Assembly (NCBI GenBank): GCA_026119855.1
Contig: JAOWBW010000159.1
Coordinates: forward strand, 1,000,026-1,064,025
DNA from: Campanula takesimana
Taxonomy: Eukaryota > Streptophyta > Magnoliopsida > Asterales > Campanulaceae
DNA length: 64,000 nt
Reading direction: 5' to 3'
Part shown: piece after piece, positions 1 through 10,877 of the stretch
How positions within the stretch are numbered: position 1 is the stretch's first letter
How the letters are laid out: the number at the start of each line of letters is the position of its first letter
Notes under the pieces: model-generated
Database searches by the model: none
What the model was told of the DNA's origin: nothing
The model's input: the letters and a program-made list of their open reading frames with translations, nothing else
Translations under genes and position numbers: made by a program

Positions 1-1751
1 TCTCTCTCCTTTTCCTCAAGTTTCTTCAAGAGAGCTGAAAGTTCCTCTTCTTTCTGCGTTTCAATCTCCTTCTTCTGGGAGTGCACCAATACCAACTCCT
101 CTTCGAAACCCCTTAACCGAGTTGTGGTTTCACTTTTGTGGGCCTCGTGCATCTCAGTGTGTGCCAAAATCTCTCTCTGCGCATCAGCCAGCTTTTCCCT
201 CAACTGGGCACATTCAGTAACGAAATCTTGGGTTTTGTCTTGCTCCACCTGAATCTCATTTGATAACTCGGAAATCTTTACCAACAGGGTATTTTTCTCG
301 TTTTCAGTAACATCTACTGCATGCCTTAGATTTGATACTTCCTCTTCTGTGGACTTTAGTTGTCGCTGCACATCTTCAAGGTGTAATCTGAAGGCTTCTT
401 TCTCATCTTTCAACTGAGAAATGATGGCTTCTAATTCTGCATTATTTTTCTTTTCCTCCTCAATGCTTCCCATAGCTGTCTCCTTTTCTAAAATCAAGCT
501 GCTTTTCTCTTTCTCTGTTTCTTCTATTTTCTGATTCAGTTCAGCTTCTAGGTTACTTGCCTCTTCCAACTTCAACTTGAGGTTGCTGTTGTCAAGCAGA
601 AGTTTGGAATTTTCGTTGCTCAATTTGTCAGCCTCAAGCTGTAACTCTCCAAAGATCTTGTCTGCCTCTTGTATTTTATTCAGAGCAACCTGATATTCAG
701 AATCTAATGCTTCCTTTTCTCCTATTGCCACTGTCAACTTCGTCTTCAAATCTGCAATTTCAGTATTTGCGGTTTGAAGCTCTTCTTTGATGCCATCTGC
801 CACCTTATGAAACTCATTTTGCAATTTTCCATTTTTGCTACCCTTTTTCTTTGAAGAATGATCTGAATCTGAATCCGAGCTGGAGGAAGAAGAAGAGTCG
901 TCCTTTCCTTTCTTCCCATGAACTTTTTCCCTAAGCCCTCCAGTTAGATGATCATAACGGTCATAGACTGATTGGTAATGTTTGTGAAAGTCTTCAATTA
1001 ACCCAATAAGAGCATCTTTATCATCTTCGTCTTCCTCTTTGAGTAGCTTCAAGATCTTTTGAACTTTGTCATCCATTTCTGTAGATAAAGAAGAAATGTC
1101 CTGAGCTTGACTTCTAAGAGCTTATAATAATAGTGGGCAGTCTCAATTTTGACCTTCCAGTTGTGAATATTTGTATTCAAATTTTCCTCCTACTTTTATT
1201 ATTATTTTTTAAATTTTCTTGGGGGGTTTCTGAAGTATTGTGTCTTAGATCATTTTATTAAAAGGAAAAACTGGAATCTAGCTGAATATTTTTATTTGCG
1301 ACTACTGTGAAGTCATGAGCTCAACACCAGTTCTGGTGCTAAGGGTGCTTGCTTTGTGCAAGTAGTTATGATGTACAACTTGTATACTTCCCCATGGAAA
1401 GTTAGTCCTTATGAACTTTGGGCAATAATTTAAGTAACTTTTTTATCATCTTAATGAAAATTTGCAACTTGTTATTGATATCCATTATAAGTACTATCCA
1501 TATCAATTTTAAATTCTCCTTAAGACAATTAAAAAAAGTCTAAATTATTGCTCAAAGTTCATTTTGTAGTAACAATGAAAAAAGAGAAGGACTAACTTTC
1601 CGGGATAGAGAAAGCAGTTTAGTGCAAGGGTACTTATGTGTTTGGCGTAGTATTTACCTATTTTAGTTCCTTTTAGCTCCTCATCTTTGTCAGGATCAAT
1701 GTGGCTTCCGAACAATGACTTGATTGAATCCCTAAAACGATTCTTTGTCAT
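1..1751 (-). CDS. CIP1: CIP1-like coiled-coil protein, 5' part (exons 1658-1751 and 1-1078; continues off the left edge)
   Basis: Seen: exon 1 (1751 down to 1658, 94 nt) starts MTKNRFRDSIKSLFGSHIDP and ends at a GT donor in phase 1. Exon 2 begins after an AG acceptor at 1078 and continues in frame as EMDDKVQKILKLLKEE, then a short histidine/tyrosine-containing segment, a lysine/serine/aspartate-rich linker (about 835-930), and an unbroken heptad-rich coiled coil to base 1 with no stop. Known: this N-terminus and layout match COP1-interactive protein 1, a long cytoskeleton-associated coiled-coil protein with an NAB-type (actin-binding) N-terminal region that binds the E3 ligase COP1. Inference: the gene is intact as far as visible, about 390 residues of what is usually a much longer protein. 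Same strand as its paralogue at 8033-10877. Ortholog status is likely rather than proven. Confidence 0.88.
1387..1615. mobile_element. Degenerate Stowaway-like MITE in intron 1 of the CIP1-like gene
   Basis: The two halves are inverted copies: GGAAAGTTAGTCC near 1396 pairs with GGACTAACTTTCC near 1590, and the adjacent AACTTTGGGCAATAATTTA-type sequence also pairs with its inverse near 1540. The outer ends are mutated away from the usual CTCCCTCCGTCCC, so limits are approximate. Related sequence occurs inside the repeats at 46.6 and 48.8 kb. Confidence 0.5.
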
Positions 1752-3112
1752 TTCGTCTCTCGATCTTCAGATATTAATCCTCAGTTGCACATGAATACCA
1801 GGTGATTCTTATCTCTCACTCCAACCCTGAACAAGCCATCAAACATGAGTTCTTAGGAATCTGAAGGACCCATAAAATTGGGGGGGAAAGTAGGGTATGC
1901 AAAGAATTAGTCAATAGTAATAATGATTGCTGATGCATGGAACAAACGTTGAGTTGGATAATGGACATAAACCTTTTTGTTGGGCTTCAGTAAAAGTTTG
2001 CAATAGATAACAATATTTCAGGATATCATCATGTGTACTTAAAACATTTTAACCCAATCTCAAAATGAATGCAAAAAATATATTCAAATTTGCTCTTATT
2101 TAAGAGTAAATTTGAAAAAAAAAAGAAGGCATTCATTTTGTTGTACGGAGGGAGTACCAAATGTGCAAAACTAGCTTTTTATATTATAAAGATTCTTTTG
2201 GCGAAGTATGATGGTAAATGCATATTTGGAATGATCATATACAATGAACCAAATTTTAGTTCAACTTCAACCTAACAAACAAGTGTCCAAATTTGGAAAA
2301 GTAGTTTAAACTTGAAAAGTTTGGAAGTATTGATAGTACTGACAAGGATGAACTAACCACTGATTGGACCATGAGACGTGTTCATTACTTCTTCCGTCTT
2401 AAAATATATGTTAAAATATATGTCGTTTTGAGAACTTGCACAATTCTTAAAAATTACAATTATACATATGAAAAAGTCTCATATACCCATAAAGTAATCA
2501 AAGTATCTAGGCAATTAAATGCTTGTGTGAGAGATAGTTCACTATCATTAATAAAAGTATAATTGGTATACAACAACAAAAAAGCTTTGAAAAATATTAA
2601 AACGACATTTATTTGAGACAAAAATCAACACCCAAAAGACAAGTAATTTTATAGACGGATGGATTATTCACAAACCCTTAATTAGAGCTAGAAATTGCAT
2701 TCAAAATAGCAAAAAAGGCAATATTTCAAATTTGAAAAACGACAGCTAAGGAATTCATCAAAGTGATCTGTTTCACAATATAGGATGGTGAAGTGACATT
2801 ATTTGCAAAAAAGTAGATTGCTCTTTTTGTTAATTTTCAATCCTGAATAAAGAAGGCAGTTACCACACTTACTTTTGGTTCTTAAAGAAAGCTCACAATT
2901 TAGGAATAAAATGAAATTATAAATTATTCCTCCAAATAATCACAAATTGTTCTTTCCATCCCAAAATTGATTATCCACTTTTGGACTCAAAAGACCTTGA
3001 AAAAAAAAAAGGTTAAATAATTTTTATAGTACCTCCGACTCAAAATAAATATAAATGTTTATCCTTAATTAAGAATAAAAACATCCATTATGAAATGAAC
3101 AGTAACAACTAC
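1752..3112. other. Intergenic AT-rich DNA with worn MITE remnants
   Basis: Between the CIP1-like gene and the MITE at 3116 I see no gene. The block holds decayed Stowaway ends: ACGGAGGGAGTA at about 2145-2156 with an inverted partner (AAAATGAATGC near 2060), and a CTTCCGTCTTAAAATATATG-type end near 2390 with an inverted partner near 2600. Short reading frames here lie inside these remnants and are not credible genes. Confidence 0.5.
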
Positions 3113-3115
3113 TAA

Positions 3116-3597
3116 GACTACCAGCTATGGTTTCATACACCAAAAAAAATTCAACACCCACTTTTAACACTTTATCCTATCCACCTCATCTTTCATACAC
3201 CCCTTTCATACAACCCCCCCTACAATGGTAAGTTGAAAAAAAAAATTCATCTCCCTCCCACTCATCATTCTATACCCCACTACTTTTATATCCTTTTTAT
3301 TTTTTATATACTCTCTATTTTTATATCAAATGGACCAATTACACCTAGCCATGTGGAACACAAACAAAAAAAAAAAAAAAAAGGGGACCCTCTGCACCAC
3401 ACGCGCCCTGTCGGGGGGTGTGGTGCACGCGCCAGCCACCGAGCGAATAGGAGCCCGCCACGTGTAAATGATGCCAGCCTTCCCAAAAATTAACCCGGTA
3501 TGAAAAGTTTCATCCCCCAAATTCAACCACCCCCACAATGGTTTCATACAACCACCCCCCTTTCATACACCATTTCATACCCCCATTGTGGATAGCC
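3116..3597. mobile_element. PIF/Harbinger-like MITE (482 bp, TAA target duplication)
   Basis: The ends GACTACCAGCTATGG and (inverted) GGCTATCCACAATGG are imperfect terminal inverted repeats. They are flanked on both sides by TAA (3113-3115 and 3598-3600), the target site typical of PIF/Harbinger elements. Subterminal sequence repeats TTTCATACACC / GGTGTATGAAA. The middle is unusually GC-rich (about 3385-3465). It has the same design as the element at 53350-54043. Confidence 0.68.
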
Positions 3598-4569
3598 TAA
3601 CAAGGAAGAAAAAGGGAAAAACACATTTTCATGAGAGAAAACTGATTCTAAATAAATCTACCATAATTGGAGTTTATGAATTTATTCAGAACATATATAT
3701 ACCTTCAGAATTTTGTCAAGAATGCATAAACAAATAAAGAACAAAATGAAACTAATCAAACTTGTCCAAGTTTAAAATCCTTATAAGATCTAAAGCGCCT
3801 GAACTAAGAAATTTGCTAGGGGACTGAACAAACAGATTTCAAAAATCAAACTCGTCATCGATATTTACTTGAAAACTCAATCGGCACAACGAACACAGTC
3901 ATCAATAAAATTATGATCACAGTTCATAAACAGAAATTAGAGCTTCATCGATGAGATTAAGATCATCGAATTTACTCCAAAACTCAATCAGATAGAAAAA
4001 AAAAAAAAAAAAAAAACTAATTCACTTCTACCACCATAAAAGAGCTCAAATCGGTAATCATAAGATCAATTTTCGAGTTCACAGAGCCAAAAACAGAGAA
4101 TTATTCAATCCAATTCAATTCAATTCACTGAACATAATCTCTGTCTATCAACTTCTACATCTACCAGGAAGTAAAAAATTTGAGTAAACTGATAAAATTG
4201 ATCAAAATAAGCTGAGCAGATGATTTGTTATTGAATTACGAAGTGAGAGAAAACACTTAAATGAGACGAAATGATGACGATAACAAGGAGATTACCTGCG
4301 AATCGGAGAACTCGAAGAATTTGAATTTGATAGAGAGAGAGAGAAGGAGCTTCGGCAGCGCGCTCCTCTTCAGAGAGAAAACTCCAAAATAATCATCAAA
4401 ATTTTGCTGTGTGAATGAAGAGGAGAGAGAAAGAGTTTGACAGAGTACACATGAAATGGATTGCATTTAATTTTTCATTTGGACAAATTTTCTTAAATGC
4501 CCCTTGTGTTTCAAGAAAATTGCATTTCAGGGTTACGTAATTCATAACTTGCGTAATTGTCTTTTGTTA
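3598..4569. other. Intergenic, no gene seen
   Basis: AT-rich DNA with A-tracts (a run of A near 3990-4015) and a purine-rich GAGAGA stretch around 4330-4430. The short minus-strand frame at 4257-4466 has low-complexity composition and no recognisable motif. Nothing else supported. Confidence 0.4.
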
Positions 4570-4717
4570 CTACCTCCGACTCAAAATGCATGTCGTTTTG
4601 GAAGTTAATTTTTGTTTCAAAATACTTGTCGTTTTACTATTTTTAAAGTTTTTTTGTTATTATATACCAATTATACCCTTATTAATGATAGTGAATCATC
4701 TTTTGCACAAACATTTA

Positions 4718-5238
4718 CTCCCTCCGTCCCACTCGAATTAGGATTTTTGGGTTTGGCACGGGGATTAAGGAAAAAGTATTACTCCCTCCGGTCCAAAATA
4801 ACTGTCACTTTTGGACCAAAATTTTGGTCCAAAATAATTGTCACTTTTGAGCTAAATGTCTCTTTTATCCTTGCATTGAAGCTTGTTTTCTTTTATTAGT
4901 TGTCTTAGTGTGAGACATTAATGTAAGAAAGTTACACACTTAATAGGGGTAAAATTAGAACTTTTGTCATTAAATCATGATAATAATTGCATTTCTTAAG
5001 AGTTGTGCAAATGCCAAAAGAGACAGTTATTTTGGACCGGAGGGAGTAGTGGAGTATGTGTTGTGAGTATGAAAAGTAAAGTAGGAGAAAGAAAGTATGG
5101 TAGATAATAATGAGTGGAAAGTTGTTGTGAGTGTGAATGTAGATCCCATTAAATAAAACATTTTCATTTTGGGTTGTCATAATTCGAATGGGACACCCAA
5201 AATGGAAATTTGTCCTAATTCGAGTGGGACGGATGGAG
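4718..5238. mobile_element. Stowaway MITE, middle layer of the triple nest
   Basis: CTCCCTCCGTCCCACTCGAA at the left pairs with TTCGAGTGGGACGGATGGAG at the right, extended by AATTAGGA/TCCTAATT. TA target duplication at 4716-4717 and 5239-5240. Interrupted by the element at 4782-5046. Confidence 0.85.
4782..5046. mobile_element. Stowaway MITE, innermost layer of the triple nest (265 bp)
   Basis: CTCCCTCCGGTCCAAAATAA at the left and TTATTTTGGACCGGAGGGAG at the right are perfect terminal inverts. TA duplications at 4780-4781 and 5047-5048. The best-preserved ends in the nest suggest it is the youngest. Confidence 0.9.
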
Positions 5239-5504
5239 TATTATTTAGTTAAATGAATTACTTTAGGGATATATAAGACTTTTTCACATGCATTATTTGT
5301 ATTACTTAATAATTATGTAAATACTCAAAACGATATCTATTTTAGACGGTGTGAGTATATGTAAAATGCCAATTAAAACAAGAATGGATTAGATATAAAG
5401 GGCCCGGAAACGGCTGCAACGAGTAAGCTCTTGCTACGTTGTGAGAATTATTGTATTTTTAATCTCGGTCATTCATCTCACAAATAGTTTGATGAAGCTA
5501 AATA

Positions 5505-6398
5505 CTCTCTCCGTCTCATAACTTTGTGCATAAAATGAGTTGTGCACGAGAATTAAGGAATGAATAGTAGTGGGTAGTTGTTGTGAGTGTGAAAAGTGAA
5601 GCAGGAGAGAGAAAGTGGGGTAGAGAATAGTAGGTTGATTTGTGTTGTGAGTATAAAAGTAAAGTAAGAGAGAGAATGAGTGAGAGAAATACTAAAGATT
5701 ATTTGTCATTTTAAGAAGGGCAAATGGCACTTTAGTTACCTGAGTTTGTCGTCATGTTTTAATTGGTTATCCAGTTTGTGTTTGTTACAATTTGGTTATT
5801 GAGTATGTCTTTTTGTTGCAATCAGGTGTAATTTTTGTTAGTTCGTCAGAAACCTAACGGAAAGTGTGTCATGTGCCACTCACATGACATACTTAAGGGT
5901 ATTTTTGTCTTTTCCACGAGCGTAGACTAAAAGACGGAATTATTTTTAAAAAAAAAAACAAAAAGGCAGAAAGTTGAAAAAGAAAAAAAGGAAAAAAGAA
6001 AAGGAAAAAAGAGGGGAGGATCGTGAACATAGTTCCCCAAATCACCAATCCCTAGTCCACCCCTTCGCCGAGTAGTTCCCCAAATCACCAAACCATAGTT
6101 ACCCACTCAATGCTTAGCAAAATGACAAAAATACCCTTAAGTATGTCATGTGAGTGGTACATACATGACACACTTTCTGTTAAGTTTCTGACGAACTAAC
6201 CAAAATTACATCTGATTGCAACAAAAAGACATACTCAATAACCAAATTGTAACAAACACAAACTGGATAACTAATTGAAACATGACGACAAACTCAGGTA
6301 ACTAAAGTGCAATTTGCCCTTTTAAGAAAGTGTGACTTATCAATGAGACGTAAAAAAAAATAAAAAAATTTGTGCACATAATTAAATGACGGAAGGAG
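5505..6398. mobile_element. Stowaway MITE interrupted by a MULE
   Basis: Left end CTCTCTCCGTCTCATAACTT pairs with the right end (inverted: CTCCTTCCGTCATTTAATTA), both followed by TTTGTGCA/TGTGCACAAA. TA duplications at 5503-5504 and 6399-6400. The 602-bp element at 5718-6319 sits inside. Confidence 0.78.
5718..6319. mobile_element. Mutator-like (MULE) MITE with about 200-bp inverted arms
   Basis: Arms of about 200 bp (5718-5925 and 6128-6319) are inverted copies, beginning GGGCAAATGGCACTTTAG and ending CTAAAGTGCAATTTGCCC. A perfect 9-bp target duplication TTTTAAGAA flanks it (5709-5717 and 6320-6328), the Mutator hallmark. The short centre is purine-rich and has no coding capacity, so the element is non-autonomous. 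Confidence 0.92.
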
Positions 6399-8032
6399 TA
6401 TTTGTTATAATATGTGGCAAATTGCTCGCTCCAATGGTTATGTATTTCTATTTCGTATAAACTTAATCGGCATAACTAAGCCAAGTCTTAGATTTGGGAA
6501 GTCATGCTCTGGTCTTTAGCTGTTGTTATTTAATAGGGGTCATGTGCATCCATGTTAAATTAGAGAGGGTGGAGAATGAAACAAAACCGTTGTGTAATTT
6601 TAAAATAAAAAAATCCAAAAAGTAGTTTTGTCTGATTATGGCACCCAAAGCGACTCGTACGTCCCGCATTTCTTGCTTTCTAATCCTGCTGAGATGGAAT
6701 CTTTGGAGCTTCCTCATGTTCATAATCATCCTCTGATTTTGTCTTTATTTACACTAATACCATACTATTGTGCAAAATAACTGCAATTCATTGGACAAAA
6801 ATCCTACTGTACGATTTAATGGTTAACTATATTACACCGGTGCGCTTAGCGCACAGACAAATAAGCCCAATAAATTTGTAAATTGTTGTTTTTATAGTTT
6901 TAAAATATAATTTAATATAAAAAATTTTTGAAAATTTTATTTTACACCCGCTTTAGTGTAAAATATATTTTCATCTTTTAATGTAAAACATATTTTACAC
7001 GTCTCGTAATGTAAAACGAGTTTTTTATAAGACTGACTCAAATTTAATAATTAAATTATTGAACGATGCAATAATGAGGTGCATTTATTATATTTGTAAA
7101 TAACATGTTTATTATTTCTCAGTAAAGTTTAAAGAAATGTATCTAAACTATATTCATAAAATTTATAAAATGCCCGGTTGATAGAACAAAAGAATATACT
7201 TCCCCATTTCAATTTTTTCTTTTGTTGTATGTAGTGTCCACACTCTTCTTCTTCTTTTTTTTTAAAAAAAAAACCCCAAACAATTGCTTTAGATAAATAA
7301 AATAGTTTTGGTTAGTAAATTATACTCTGAAATAAACATATTTTGAAAATAGAAAAAATGTCTTATTAATTGTTTTAGAAATATAATTAAATCCCAAACA
7401 AATGATTCAAGACCCTCACCAATTAGATCTTGTTAAAAAGTACTAGTACTCATTCAATTTACAAGTAAGAAATGATATTCCAAGGTGAAAAAGAAGATAA
7501 ATTATTAGACAATAATTCAACTGGGGTATGTATGGCAACATGAAGGCATGTTCTTTTATGCTGCCACTGGCATTGCATAAAAGCCCAAGGAGATTTATAC
7601 TGGGTTTGTATTCTTTTATTTAAAAATGCAATATTTATTTTGATACAGATAAACAAAAAAAAAAAGTGATATTTACTATAAGACGGAGCGAATGTTTGAT
7701 TATTTATATGAAAATGAAAACTATATAGCTTAAATTCAAACTTCCATTTCATAAGAACAAAAAAACAAATCAAACAGTACATACATTCATCTCCATTGCA
7801 AGATCTACACAAAAAAGACCTTGGCAACTCATAATTTAAGATGCTTATATAATCTTTATATACAAAACAATATTTCTATGTTATTTGCAGACTACTTTTC
7901 ATAGGCACACATCAAAAAAATTTAATACAGCCTCGAAAAAATGGACAAATTCTTACCAAAAATTCAAGAACAAACAAAAAAAATCGCCAAAAAATTGGAT
8001 GAATGATCTAGATTAGATCGATCACATTCAAT
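6399..8032. other. Intergenic DNA downstream of the second CIP1-like gene
   Basis: No gene seen. At about 6837-6862 there is a short hairpin (GGTGCGC TTA GCGCAC) in AT-rich DNA, similar in design to the hairpins at 42.9, 43.1, 45.3 and 45.8 kb. The 122-codon minus-strand frame at 7459-7827 overlaps the likely 3' UTR/flank of the gene ending at 8033 and shows no domain. Confidence 0.4.
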
Positions 8033-10877
8033 CTAAACCGGCCTCGCTTGGTTCCTCGAAGTCACCTCGGTAAGCGTTTTCTTGAGATAATCACATCGCC
8101 CGCGATGATAATCGATCCAAACACACAACTGCCTAATAGCCTCTCTCTTTTCCTCTTTCAAAACCAACATTCCTTCTTCATTCTCCTTCGCCACCTTCTC
8201 AAACTCGCGAACTTTGTTTTCGAGCTTCCATACTTTCTGTCTCAACCCTAAAATCTCCTCTTCTTTACTATCCAATTGAGCAAGAACGCAGTCAAAGTCC
8301 TCTTTGACCAACTTAATCGCCTTGTTCTTTCTCGAGACCCAGTCTTTAACAAAATGCAGCTCACAAGACACCTTCGAGATCCTGTTCATGAAATGCTCGC
8401 AGCATTCTGCAAACTTTAACACCATCGTGTCTAATCCGACTAACATTTCGTTAGAAATTTCCGTTAAATCCTTAATCTTCTCAAACGCTTCTCGGTTAGT
8501 TTTCTGATCTTGCTCGAATTGTTCCTGTGTGTTTTTGTACCAATCTTTACATTCAGCGTGTAACTGCTCGGCTACACGTATTCTTCTACTCAATAACCGA
8601 ATATTGTCCTCAAATTTCTTCCTAAACTCCTCTGCCATTTCCTCCATTTTCTTTTCCGCGACTTTCAAACTCAGTTTCGAGTCCAAGAAGTTCCCTTGCA
8701 CTTGCTTGTGTTCTTGGCTTAGCTTTTTCATAACATCTTCTTGTTCCACCAAAATCTTATCCTTCTCCGTTATCTTTTCCGTTAACTCATCGTTAAGTTC
8801 CTGCAGCCGAGTTATGTTATGTGAATGCTCGTGCCTCTCTTTCTCGATCTGAAGTTGTGTTAATCTCTTTTCACTCTGTAATGCATCCAACTTTTGCTTG
8901 AAGCTTTTGTTTTCGTTCTCGTAAACCTCAACCTTTTTTCGTAGAAGGAAAACTCCGTTATCTTTCTCACGAACTTTCCCTTCCAACTCAAAGATCCTCG
9001 TGTAAAGCTCCTCTTTCTCGACTTTTGATTGGTGGGCTTCGTCGTTTATGCTCTTGAGCTTTTCCTCCAAATCGCTTTTCGCACTGTTCAGTGAATTCGT
9101 TTCCACTTCTAAATCTTTTACGCGTAAATTCAAACTATCTTTCACCTCCCTTTCATCCACATCCTTTCTTTCCAACAATTCCTTCAAACTTTCTATCTTC
9201 GTAACACTTTCTGACATTTCTTTAGATTTATTTTCAAGCTCCATTTCCAAGTCCTTTACCCGTTGATTCAAAGCTTCTCGATCCTCTTTCAGATTTTCTA
9301 ACTGCATAACACAATCTGACATTTCTAAAGATTTTTTCTCGAGCGCCATTTCCAAGTCCTTTACACGCAGATTCAGAACTTCTCGACCCTGTTTTAGACT
9401 TTCTATCTGCAAAACACATTCTGCCATTTCTCGTGATTTCTTCTTAAGCTCGCCTTCTTTCTCGTTATTCGTTCTGACTAACACCGTTACTTGTTGTTGC
9501 AAACGATTAATCTCATCCGTTAAACTTTTCACTTGTTCAAATCCTTTATTATTCGCAGCCATCAACTGTTCTTCCAAATCACGTTTATAAGCACGTAAAG
9601 AATCAACTTCTAATTGCAAATTCTCCGCCTTTTTCATAGCCTCAGCCGTCAAATCCTTCTTATTCTCTTCATACATTTTCAGATCATCAGAAAATTCCTT
9701 CTTTTTAGCTTCCAATTCAGAAACTAATGCTTTCAGACCCAAGTTCTCCTTTTCAAATCCCTCCTCCTGCAATCTTAAATTTTCAAGCTCAATTTTCAAC
9801 AAATCAACCTCACCTTCAAGCTCCTTAATTTTCACAGACGCCTCTTTTTCAAGAATTTGATTTGCCCTAGTGAGAGACAAAACCTCTTTCTCTTTCTCAG
9901 CCAATCTCTCCTTCAAAAAGCTACACTCCTCTATAACCTTCTCCGTCATATTATCGTGCACCATACTTGATGATGAAGAAACAGGCTCCACATTCAAAGC
10001 TTCTTTTACAACTTCACTCGCCTCATCTAAATACGAGCCCTCCGATTCAGAGTTGTTAATCATCACCTTTTGATTAATAAGTAAGTCCGCTCTTGGTGTT
10101 TCACTATTTTGACTGCTTAAATCGCCCGGAGAAAAGTAAGAATCCTCGCTGGCAGGAGATGATGATGATGATGATGAAGAAGAAGAAGACGGCCTTTTTT
10201 CATCTGGACCGTTCATTTTGTTTCGAATCCCTTCCTTGAGATCGTCGTAGAGAACATAGAGAGAATGGTACTGATTGTGAAAATCTTCGACTAGTTGAAT
10301 CAGCTCGGATTTTTTCTTTTGGTTTGCTTCTTTGTTGCCTTGGTTTACACTCTTGATCAACTTCAGAATCCTTCTTACTTTGGTGTCTATCTCTGCAATA
10401 AGCAAGGTTTTTCTTTTAATCTTTTTGAAGCCAAAATACTAATAGAAAATAACAATGCCAAGATAAAAAACAGAGAAAAACGAAAAAATAAGATCACAAT
10501 AAATTCAAGTTGTATTTCATTGATCAGAATTCAGAAACATCGCATGTGGGCCCGACTCTTTTCTGGACCTCACAGAGCAGTTTGTTTGTTTGTCAGAACG
10601 GGCCTTACAAATTATAGATCACTAACAAAAAAAAAAAAAGATTATGTGCACATATAAGGTTCAAAAATTTGTTCCTTAACTATATTCTTAATATGTATGA
10701 AAATGAAAGTAGTTATTTTTGCTTATAAACGAGACCGAAATGATCATCTTTTTCGGGTTGTTGTTATGAAGAGAAAATGTTACCTATTTTGAGCCATTTC
10801 TGTTGTTCATCTTTTTCAGGATCCATATGGTCGATCCATAACGACTTCATCGACTCCTTCAATCCATTATTCGCCAT
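8033..10877 (-). CDS. CIP1-family coiled-coil protein, complete (exons 10784-10877 and 8033-10392; 817 aa)
   Basis: Seen: exon 1 (94 nt) starts MANNGLKESMKSLWIDHMDP and joins exon 2 across a 391-bp GT-AG intron in phase 1, giving the continuous N-terminal segment WLKIEIDTKVRRILKLIK. A serine run lies near residues 100-111. A long coiled coil follows (about 175-690), containing three tandem units of about 36 residues built round SLNLRVKDLEVE-like blocks (roughly 9080-9440). The C-terminus has KREAIRQLCVWIDYHRGRCD. Known: both termini are hallmarks of the CIP1/'myosin heavy chain-related' family, thought to link COP1 or membranes to actin. The ATG is the first in exon 1. The neighbour at 1-1751 is a paralogue with identical exon 1 length and phase. 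Function is inferred from family only. Confidence 0.9.

Larger units (their letters stand above)
4570..5355. mobile_element. Outermost of three nested Stowaway-type MITEs
   Basis: The left end CTACCTCCGACTCAAAATG and the right end (inverted: CTCACACCGTCTAAAATAG) are terminal inverted repeats followed on both sides by a TCGTTTTG block. TA dinucleotides flank at 4568-4569 and 5356-5357. It contains a complete second element (4718-5238), which contains a third (4782-5046). The outer ends are the most diverged, as expected if this is the oldest. Confidence 0.62.

Noticed and set aside
3233..3547. Frames on both strands around 3.2-3.5 kb
   Set aside because: Inside the MITE at 3116-3597; low-complexity ends and mirrored frames.
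7459..7827. 122-codon minus-strand frame downstream of the CIP1-family gene
   Set aside because: Overlaps the likely 3' UTR/flank and is hydrophobic/low complexity without a domain; no splice link to the gene.
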